DNA from: Alphaproteobacteria bacterium
Lineage (GTDB): Bacteria; Pseudomonadota; Alphaproteobacteria; Rs-D84
Assembly (NCBI GenBank): GCA_009783855.1
Contig: WRCO01000012.1
Location: forward strand, 1-32,488
Direction: 5' to 3'
DNA: 32,488 nucleotides
The notes below the pieces were generated by a model. The model worked only from the letters and a program-made list of their open reading frames with translations, did no database searches and was not told the origin of the DNA. A program made the translations under genes and the position numbers. Shown one piece after another: positions 25,374 through 32,488 of the stretch (position 1 is the stretch's first letter; every line of letters begins with the position of its first letter).

Positions 25374-27329
25374 TTGGAGAGAGACGACAACTTTTCACCG
25401 GACATAAAACTATCGGGCGAAGTGCCGACGATTTCGTTCGGCGAATCCGATGGCGGCCCGCTTTCCGCGGAGCGGTTCAATATCGGCGGAAATGTTTTCA
25501 CCGCATACTATGACATCGCGCATCGGTTGATTTTCGTGCTTGATTACACGCGCGATGCGCGCACTCCGAACGTGCTTCTTGTCACCCGGCGCGACGCCGA
25601 TAATCCCGCCCGCAAATGGGACGACATATTGTCGAACGATTACGGCGTCGATTTGGAAACAGTGCGTCCAAAGAAAAACAACAAATATCAAAAACTGGAC
25701 ATCGAATACGACGGCCTGTCGGCATATAACGACGTTATAAATGAAAAGGCGGGCGCCCTTGACGCGCTGTCCGAATTCCGCGATGCGGCCGCGCGCCGGT
25801 TGGCGAACGCACGGCTTGCCATGGCGATGGAACAGATGCGCATGGCGAACGATACCATTTCGGAAACCGAAATTTCAATCAACAACGCGCACGACAATGT
25901 AAAAGCGTTGAGAGAAAAATTGGCGAAGATTAAAACAAAACTTGGGAAGGAACCGACAAAGGAATCCGCCGCGAAGATATTGCGCACTCAATCGAAAATA
26001 GAAACGACAAAAGAAAAACAAAAACGCGCCGAGCTGCGCCTGCGCCGCGCGCGCCGCCGCCTTAAAGACGCCGAAGACGACGCGGGCGCCGCACGCGCCC
26101 AGATTGCCGCGCTTAAAGCCGCGCCGGCGCCGATACCGATAAAACCAAAGGTTGATATTATGGCCGAAGAAGTAAAACCATTGTTCACAAAAGACCCGGA
26201 AATCATGGACGAAAGAATCGCGTTCAAACCGGTGGAATTCGCCGGCGCGCCGCCGCCGGAACCGCGCCGCAACATCGGCGGAAGCGGGGCGATGCCGCAA
26301 TTTGTTCCGCCGACGCTTGTCGCGCCGAATATCGGAACGAACCTTCGGCCGGCGCAAGACGCCGAATCCTTTGCCGGACAGACGGAATATGCGCCCGCGC
26401 CGGCGGAATCGCACTTTGCCGATACACCGCCGACCGACAGACCCGTCGCGCCGATGCCCGCACATAACCCGCCGCCGCAACCGCCTTTGCCGCCCGCGGC
26501 GGAACCGCGCCAAAGCATAAGCGAAGGCGGACCTGTGCCTATGCCGTTTACGGGCGACGGACCGATAAAAATAATATCCGCAAACGGGCGGTCCGGGCCG
26601 TCCGCGATGTATTACATTATGCTGTTGCTTCTTATCGCGCTTTCGATTTTGACATTATGGCTGTACCAGAATCGGATGACGAACAATGTGCCGAATATCT
26701 TGCGGCCCCTTGCGTCGGCACAGGAGTCTGTGGCGCAACCCGTGCCTGAAATGGCACGGGAACAACGCGCCGCACGCCAAGCAGGCATGGACAGGCTTGG
26801 CGAGCCTGGACCAATGCCGTCGCCGGAATTGGCGGATGTTGACCCGGTGTTCCTTGACGACGATGGCTTTATGCGGCCGGTAACGCTGCCCGCGCGCATC
26901 CCTGACGATATGCCTCTTGATTTCGAAATGCCCGCGCCGCCGGCCGAAGACTTTTATCATTATGAAGAAGAGCGCGATTACGACGTCGCGCCGTTTGACG
27001 AAGTTCCGGTTCCCCAAGATGACGCGGTACCGTTCGCCCATATACCGTCGCCAGAATTTCGACCGGTGGGCGTCGCACAGGAAACAGCGGAATGGGTAGA
27101 AGACAGCTGGACCGACGAAGAATCAGAGGCGGGATGGAACGACCCGCAACCGCTTTCGCCATGGGATGACGAAGCCCCGGCGCAAACATTGTGCGAAGAC
27201 GGAACTGCGCCCGACGGGGACGGGTGCTGTGGAATCGAGCTTCTTACATATATTCCGGATTACGGCGCGGCATGCTGTCCGGGCGGCGGCGCGGCGGATA
27301 TGGACGCCTGTTTCCCGCCATTGCAATAA
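25374..27329 (+). CDS. Single-pass membrane protein with coiled coil, proline-rich linker and Cys-rich C-terminus
   Basis: Coiled coil around KALREKLAKIKTKLGKE; TM AMYYIMLLLLIALSILTLWLY; C-terminal LCEDGTAPDGDGCCGIELL...ACCPGG; likely TTG start. Confidence 0.7.
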   Translation: MERDDNFSPDIKLSGEVPTISFGESDGGPLSAERFNIGGNVFTAYYDIAHRLIFVLDYTRDARTPNVLLVTRRDADNPARKWDDILSNDYGVDLETVRPKKNNKYQKLDIEYDGLSAYNDVINEKAGALDALSEFRDAAARRLANARLAMAMEQMRMANDTISETEISINNAHDNVKALREKLAKIKTKLGKEPTKESAAKILRTQSKIETTKEKQKRAELRLRRARRRLKDAEDDAGAARAQIAALKAAPAPIPIKPKVDIMAEEVKPLFTKDPEIMDERIAFKPVEFAGAPPPEPRRNIGGSGAMPQFVPPTLVAPNIGTNLRPAQDAESFAGQTEYAPAPAESHFADTPPTDRPVAPMPAHNPPPQPPLPPAAEPRQSISEGGPVPMPFTGDGPIKIISANGRSGPSAMYYIMLLLLIALSILTLWLYQNRMTNNVPNILRPLASAQESVAQPVPEMAREQRAARQAGMDRLGEPGPMPSPELADVDPVFLDDDGFMRPVTLPARIPDDMPLDFEMPAPPAEDFYHYEEERDYDVAPFDEVPVPQDDAVPFAHIPSPEFRPVGVAQETAEWVEDSWTDEESEAGWNDPQPLSPWDDEAPAQTLCEDGTAPDGDGCCGIELLTYIPDYGAACCPGGGAADMDACFPPLQ

Positions 27330-27353
27330 AAATCCGCCATTCGGCGGATTTTT
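27327..27353. terminator. Rho-independent terminator
   Basis: AAAAATCCGCCATTCGGCGGATTTTT. Confidence 0.85.
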
Positions 27354-27376
27354 CAACTAGCAACGGTTGCTAGTTG
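27354..27376. repeat. Palindrome CAACTAGCAAC-G-GTTGCTAGTTG spanning the lpxB stop
   Basis: 11-bp perfect arms around one base. Confidence 0.9.
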
Positions 27377-28472
27377 TTATGTCTTTCGCAATCAATTTTG
27401 CGGCGGGGATGCGGCGCTGCCACATTTTGTCCGCGCGGGCAAGTCCCGAAACCATCTTTTTGCGTTCTGCGGGTTTTTCAAGTTTTCGCACCCAGCCCGT
27501 GATATTTTCCGGCGTGCATGCGCGGCCCAAAATTTCGGGATAGACTTCACGGCCCGACAAAATATTGACCAGCGAAAGCCATTTTAATTTCAAGACTCTT
27601 CGCGCCATAAATTCCGTTATCCGGTTTACTCTGAAAACAGCGATTGTCGGCACGTGCATCATCGCCAATTCCGCGGATACAGTACCGACCGCGGCAATCG
27701 CGATATCCGTTTTCGCAAACTGGTCGTATCTTTTTGCCGCCGGGATAACGGTCGGTTTGACCGTCCATTTTTTTACATGTTCGCGCACGTATTCGGCCGT
27801 TGTTTCAACAACCGGCAATACGAATTTGTATTCGGGCAACTGTTCGGTGACTTTTTTGAATATGGGCAAAAGCGTTCTTACTTCGCCCATGCGGCTTCCC
27901 GGAAGCAGGGTGATTACTTTCGCCCCTTTGCCTTCCACCTTGTGCTTCTTGCCTATGAGCCCGTCCGCAATCGGATGTCCGACCGGAATCGTGGGAAGTC
28001 CGTGTTTTGCAAAATACGGCACTTCGAAATCGAAGAACGCATAAAGCCGGTCGAAAACCCGCGCGTATTTTTTCGCGCGGCCCGCGGCCCACGCCCAAAC
28101 CTGTGGCGCGACGACATGGTAAAACAGCGGTCGGCGGTCGGCGGCGGGGGATTGACGTTTGACTTTTTCTATGACTCTTCTTACAAATCCGGGGGAATCG
28201 ATGGTTAAAACTATGTCGGGGCTTTCTTTTATTATCGTATTCGCGGTCTGGTTAATCCGGCGGGTGATGGTGCGTCCCCGGGCAATGACATCGATAAAGC
28301 CCATCACGGCAATGTCGGGCATGGGAAAAATGGAATCCAATCCCCGGGCCTTCATATTTTCGCCGCCTACGCCGATAAATTCAACGTCCGGCATCTCCGC
28401 CATAATTTTCCCGCCAAGAACGTCGCCGGAAACTTCTCCCGCGATTATAAAGATTTTAAGTTTACGCTTCAT
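27357..28472 (-). CDS. lpxB: Lipid-A-disaccharide synthase
   Basis: MKRKLKIFIIAGEVSGDVLGGKIM, HVVAPQVWAWAAGRAKK, LLPGSRMGEV. Confidence 0.97.
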   Translation of the reverse strand: MKRKLKIFIIAGEVSGDVLGGKIMAEMPDVEFIGVGGENMKARGLDSIFPMPDIAVMGFIDVIARGRTITRRINQTANTIIKESPDIVLTIDSPGFVRRVIEKVKRQSPAADRRPLFYHVVAPQVWAWAAGRAKKYARVFDRLYAFFDFEVPYFAKHGLPTIPVGHPIADGLIGKKHKVEGKGAKVITLLPGSRMGEVRTLLPIFKKVTEQLPEYKFVLPVVETTAEYVREHVKKWTVKPTVIPAAKRYDQFAKTDIAIAAVGTVSAELAMMHVPTIAVFRVNRITEFMARRVLKLKWLSLVNILSGREVYPEILGRACTPENITGWVRKLEKPAERKKMVSGLARADKMWQRRIPAAKLIAKDITTSNRC

Positions 28473-29274
28473 CTTCTCTCTCAAGAAGCCCTTTGTGCGC
28501 GCCGCGTTTCGACCTGTTTTCTATAAAGTCCAGCGCATCAAGCGCATACTTGTTCCCATGCACTTCTTTGCGCACTTTTTTAAGATTGCTTGCAAAATTG
28601 CCGGCCTGGTCCTTTGCAAAGACGGCCGCATATACTTTGTGCACGGCGTGAAGGTCTTCGTTTGTAAATCCGTGGCGCAACAGTCCGACTTTGTTAATGG
28701 TACGGTATGTCGCGGGCTTGCCTTCGAATATCGTGTACGGCGGAACGTCAAAGCCGACGCCGCTCATCGGGGCGACAAAGGCGTTGCGCCCGATGCGGCA
28801 GAATTGATGCACCGCGGAAAATCCGGATATTATGACGTTGTCTTCGACTTCAACATGGCCCGCCAATTGCGCAAGGTTGGACAGTACGATGCTGTTGCCA
28901 AGCTTACAGTCGTGACCAATGTGCGAGCTTACCATTATCTGGCAATCGTTGCCGACTTCCGTGCCGGTGGACGCGGGCGTGCCGGAATGGATGGTCGCGA
29001 ATTCGCGTATGCGGCATCTTTTCCCGATTTTAAGGCCGGTCATGCTGTCAGGGTCCTTGTGCTTAAGATCTTGGGCCATAACGCCAAGAACCGCGAACGG
29101 GTATATGATGCTGTCGTCGCCGATTTTGGTTTTGCCGTCAATAACGACGTTGGATACAAGTTCGACCCGGTCGCCAAGTACGACATCCGCGCCGACGGTG
29201 CAGAACGGTCCGATTTTGACATCCGCGCCAAGCTTTGCATCCGGATGGATGATTGATGAATGATGTATGCTCAT
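28462..29274 (-). CDS. lpxA: Acyl-ACP--UDP-N-acetylglucosamine O-acyltransferase
   Basis: Hexapeptide repeats; IHPDAKLGADVKIGPFCTVGADVVLGD, SSHIGHDCKLGNSIVLSNLAQLAGHVEVED. Confidence 0.96.
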   Translation of the reverse strand: MSIHHSSIIHPDAKLGADVKIGPFCTVGADVVLGDRVELVSNVVIDGKTKIGDDSIIYPFAVLGVMAQDLKHKDPDSMTGLKIGKRCRIREFATIHSGTPASTGTEVGNDCQIMVSSHIGHDCKLGNSIVLSNLAQLAGHVEVEDNVIISGFSAVHQFCRIGRNAFVAPMSGVGFDVPPYTIFEGKPATYRTINKVGLLRHGFTNEDLHAVHKVYAAVFAKDQAGNFASNLKKVRKEVHGNKYALDALDFIENRSKRGAHKGLLEREDEA

Positions 29275-29354
29275 GATAGTGACCCGTGCTGGTGGTTAGT
29301 GGCTTTTATTCTACTTCATTGCCAACCGAGAATGTATTCAAAAAACATAACTGA

Positions 29355-30386
29355 TTATAACAGTGTGCGAACTTTGCCGACAAAGTCGTTGCGAGGCGAA
29401 AGCCGCCACATAACCGCCGCGACAAAGACAAGCGCGGGCAGGGCCGCAAGCACTCCGAACAGCCCAAGCGCGACAAGCCACATTTCACCCTTAATCTTTT
29501 TTAACGCTTCGGCATTTTTTTCGGACGCATGCAGCGCCGACAATGCCGTGATAACAAACACCATTGCAAAGAGCGCTCCGAATATGGGCGCTGATTCGGT
29601 GATAAATAAAAGCGCAAGCACAAGCACGGTCAATGCCCGCAAAAACATCTTTGTATAAAAGATTTTTACAAACCATCCGCGCGGCCGCACAAAATGAAGC
29701 GCAAAGAAAACCGCCGACGCCGCCATCGCAAGACACAAGAATATCATGTGCATAAGGGTAAGGTTGGCAAGCTGTCCGAACCGAAAGAATTCCGGCTGCA
29801 TCACAAGGCCGAATATGCCAAGGGTAAGCATCACCGCCACGGGCAAACGCGGGTCCGCATCGCGCACATTGCGCCGGTTAAGCATGTATCCCGTAAAGAT
29901 TCCAATCATCACCGCGCCGGCTTGAAGGATGGATTCATCGCGGCCCGCGCCGATTGTGAACGCAAACGCAATGGCAACGACAATCGTCGGCGCGAAATAA
30001 TCAAGCTTTCGCCCCCATTTCTTGTTGGGCAAAAGCGCGGACAAGCGGCGTCCGGATTCGTAATAACGCCGCGCCATCCAAGTCGACGCAATCCACAATA
30101 TAAAGGCGACAAGTATTCCGACAAGACTTGTCCCGTCGCGCAGAACGGCAAAATTTTCATGGAACAGCGCCCATCCGGCAATCACCAACACGGCGACGAA
30201 TGCGGCGACTTTGTCGCGGTTTTTTGCGTTCGGCGCAAAGCGCTGTGCGATTTCCGGCGCCATAATCCAGCCAAGCGCGACAAGCGGAAGCGCAAGAATC
30301 GCGGACCAGAAGAATCCGGGCGACACAAGCGCGGCATTGTTGAACGTGCTTACCGCGGACGATACGATTAAAGAATGGTCTAACAT
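29355..30386 (-). CDS. Polytopic membrane protein of unknown function
   Basis: About ten hydrophobic segments; starts MLDHSLIVSSAV. Confidence 0.7.
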   Translation of the reverse strand: MLDHSLIVSSAVSTFNNAALVSPGFFWSAILALPLVALGWIMAPEIAQRFAPNAKNRDKVAAFVAVLVIAGWALFHENFAVLRDGTSLVGILVAFILWIASTWMARRYYESGRRLSALLPNKKWGRKLDYFAPTIVVAIAFAFTIGAGRDESILQAGAVMIGIFTGYMLNRRNVRDADPRLPVAVMLTLGIFGLVMQPEFFRFGQLANLTLMHMIFLCLAMAASAVFFALHFVRPRGWFVKIFYTKMFLRALTVLVLALLFITESAPIFGALFAMVFVITALSALHASEKNAEALKKIKGEMWLVALGLFGVLAALPALVFVAAVMWRLSPRNDFVGKVRTLL

Positions 30387-30432
30387 TATTGCTGCCTTTT
30401 GCTTGCCTTTTTGTCTTGGTATTCTATCATAT

Positions 30433-31104
30433 ATGGCGATGTCACAAAAGCAAGACTTTTTTACGGGCCTTGGCGGGCGGGTGAAATTCACCCGGGGCGA
30501 TTATAATATAACAGGCGACCCGGTGTGGCTTGCCGCGTTCATAGGACAGGCATACGGCACAGGGCATAATATCCTTGATGCGGGAATCGGCACGGGCGGC
30601 GCGGCGCTGTGCTTGCTTGCGCATGCGCCGGGATTAAAAATCACCGGCATGGATATTTCGGAAACAATGCTTTCCGAATGCGCGGTGAACGCCGAATTAA
30701 ACGGCCGCGAATTGGAATTAATCCACGGCGATATAACGGCATGGCGCACGGACAGAACATTTGATGCCGTTATGACCAATCCGCCTTATTTCAAAGGCAC
30801 GCCTCGCACCGGCGGTGCGCATCACAACGTTGATTTGACCGATTGGACGCGGGCGTGCCTGAGACGCGTGCGGCCGCAAGGATATTTTTATTGCATCGTC
30901 GATGCCGCGGCAACCGCCGAGGTAATTGCGGCGCTGCACGCCGGCAAAGCAGGGGACATTAACATAGTTCCGCTGTTCGGCGGCGCTGCACACGCAGAGC
31001 GCGCGATGATTTCCGCATGCCTTAACAGCCGCGGCGGCACAAAAATCCACGCCGGATTTTCTATGAACGACGACACGGTGTTGCGCGACGGAAAAGTATT
31101 GTAA
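30433..31104 (+). CDS. TrmN6/Mtase_small-like SAM-dependent methyltransferase
   Basis: ILDAGIGTGGAALCL, ITGMDISETML, FDAVMTNPPYFKG (NPPY N6-MTase motif). Confidence 0.88.
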   Translation: MAMSQKQDFFTGLGGRVKFTRGDYNITGDPVWLAAFIGQAYGTGHNILDAGIGTGGAALCLLAHAPGLKITGMDISETMLSECAVNAELNGRELELIHGDITAWRTDRTFDAVMTNPPYFKGTPRTGGAHHNVDLTDWTRACLRRVRPQGYFYCIVDAAATAEVIAALHAGKAGDINIVPLFGGAAHAERAMISACLNSRGGTKIHAGFSMNDDTVLRDGKVL

Positions 31105-31134
31105 ACTGGGTTTTCTTCTCGTTAGAGGGGGATT

Positions 31135-32488
31135 TTATCTCCAATTCACAGGGATGCTGTTGAAATTATTCAAACCCGTTGCGCCGCGGAACGCGCTGCC
31201 GACTTGGGCGGTCGTGGCAGACGGCCATCTTTGGTGCAAAAGCTGTCCGTTGGAAAACTGCGCCGCCGGCCCGCGAAGGCCGGTGGCATTTAGGAACGTT
31301 CCCCAGAACATATCCGTTTGCGCCGCGCCGGATATTCCATCAAACAAGCCTGTGCCTATACCTGTCAGGCCGGGAGTAGTATTAAATGTATTCTGGAACA
31401 TGCCAATTGCCGGCACGCCTTGGATACCGGCAAACAAACCGCCAGGAATTTCTCCGGTCAGCCCAGTGCAACCATTAAATGTGCCGCGAAACATTTCGCT
31501 TGCAGGCGGCCCTTGTATTCCCGCGAATAAATTTCCGGGGACAGGACCGGTCAGACCGCTGCAATCCAAAAATGTGGTATTGAACATACTGACTGTCGGC
31601 CGGCCTTGGATTCCGGCAAACAGATTTCCCGGTATTGAACCTGTCAAACCGCTAGCGCCACTGAATGTTCCTTGGAACATAGTGGCTGCTGGCGGACCTT
31701 GGATTCCGGCGAATAGATTTTCTGGTATCGAACCGGTCAATCCACTGCAGCCGTTAAATGTTGCCTGAAATACCCCGGCTGCCGGACGGCCTTGAATCCC
31801 GGCGAACAAGTTGCTTGGAATTTCGCCGGTTATGGCTGCGCTGCCATTAAAAGTACTTCGGAACATATGGCTTATTGGTGGGCCTTGGACCCCAGCAAAC
31901 AAGTTCGAGGGTATTGGACCGGTCAAACCAATGAGATTCATAAATGTTTCGAAAAACCGCGGACTGCCGGTATTGCTTGCATTCAGTATGGGGAATATGC
32001 TGCCCAGGTCCCCGGCAATGTCAACAATTCTTGACTGGTTTAAAGAGTTCCTGAAAGATATTGCCGCTATTGTGCCTGAATTATAACTCGTCGCTCTGCC
32101 TCTTATTGTCACAGTATATGGGCCGCCGCTGTATCTTGGCGATGCGGGCGATGTGTACGTAGTAAGCGTCGTATTGGTTTTATTAATAACCTGTGGCGCG
32201 GTGCCAAGACCCCAGTCTATTTCAAAATTCCCCGCAGCAGAAATTTGTAAACTGAATTGAGAATTCGCGGGCATATTATTAAGTGTCACTTGGAATTTGC
32301 CGTGCACCAACGGCTCGATTAGACTATAAACCTGGTTGTCCGGCATGCGCACGGTAAGCCGCCCGGGCGCGGTTCCGGGCGTTAAAAATCCGTACCATAT
32401 ACCTTCGGGCAGTTGTACCGCAAGCGCGGGCGTCGAACGTTTATCCGGTGTTAATGCAATCGATTGTCCGCCAATATACAGCGTCCGC
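31135..32488 (-). CDS. Repeat protein with about seven 31-aa repeats; 5' end beyond window
   Basis: TGxIPxNLFAGIQGxPxxxMFxxTFxxCSGL units, 93-bp period; frame stays open to 32488. Confidence 0.8.
   Translation of the reverse strand, partial: RTLYIGGQSIALTPDKRSTPALAVQLPEGIWYGFLTPGTAPGRLTVRMPDNQVYSLIEPLVHGKFQVTLNNMPANSQFSLQISAAGNFEIDWGLGTAPQVINKTNTTLTTYTSPASPRYSGGPYTVTIRGRATSYNSGTIAAISFRNSLNQSRIVDIAGDLGSIFPILNASNTGSPRFFETFMNLIGLTGPIPSNLFAGVQGPPISHMFRSTFNGSAAITGEIPSNLFAGIQGRPAAGVFQATFNGCSGLTGSIPENLFAGIQGPPAATMFQGTFSGASGLTGSIPGNLFAGIQGRPTVSMFNTTFLDCSGLTGPVPGNLFAGIQGPPASEMFRGTFNGCTGLTGEIPGGLFAGIQGVPAIGMFQNTFNTTPGLTGIGTGLFDGISGAAQTDMFWGTFLNATGLRGPAAQFSNGQLLHQRWPSATTAQVGSAFRGATGLNNFNSIPVNWR

Noticed and set aside
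28462-29274. Absence of lpxI between lpxA and lpxB as a notable loss
   Set aside because: LpxI, LpxH or LpxG could be encoded elsewhere; the window cannot address it.
29240-29274. TGATTGATGAATGATG heptamer-like string at the lpxA 5' end
   Set aside because: Encodes the expected LpxA N-terminus (SIHHSSIIHPDAKLG) and can be explained by coding constraint.
31135-32100. Regular 93-bp spacing considered as a CRISPR-like array
   Set aside because: Repeats are coding, diverged and contiguous without spacers; they translate to a consistent 31-aa unit.
1-32488. tRNA, rRNA, CRISPR, prophage or transposase genes
   Set aside because: None recognised on either strand by reading; a tRNAscan or IS search was not possible.

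Overview
The window looks like chromosomal DNA of an alphaproteobacterium (GcrA, ruvB-ybgC-tolQRA, lpxA-lpxB, dnaK), probably an uncultured lineage. Both strands are densely coded. Recognisable genes: a TM/LysM protein, a phosphofructokinase, DnaK, a Stealth/GT2 glycan pair, a histidine kinase and response regulator, an alpha/beta hydrolase, RuvB, NUDIX, YbgC, TolQ/TolR/TolA-like, ParD with a frameshifted ParE, a Smr protein, a prepilin peptidase, GcrA, LpxB, LpxA, a TrmN6-like methyltransferase and a 31-aa-repeat protein running off the right edge. Several large secreted proteins have no family I recognise. The two most interesting non-textbook signals are: (1) an 18-bp perfect palindrome, TGTCTAATATATTAGACA, present four times (plus a degenerate fifth copy). 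It brackets an AT-rich two-gene cassette (HigA/COG3636-like HTH plus an unknown 197-aa helical protein), recurs at the left edge of the window, and overlaps promoter-like -35/-10 elements. (2) Several families of small repeats: heptamer-phased inverted arms, REP-like hairpins and a 104-bp palindromic element. These not only sit between genes but also contribute coding sequence to RuvB, Smr, a signal peptide and the C-termini of the response regulator and LpxB. All assignments come from reading the sequence; no searches were run.
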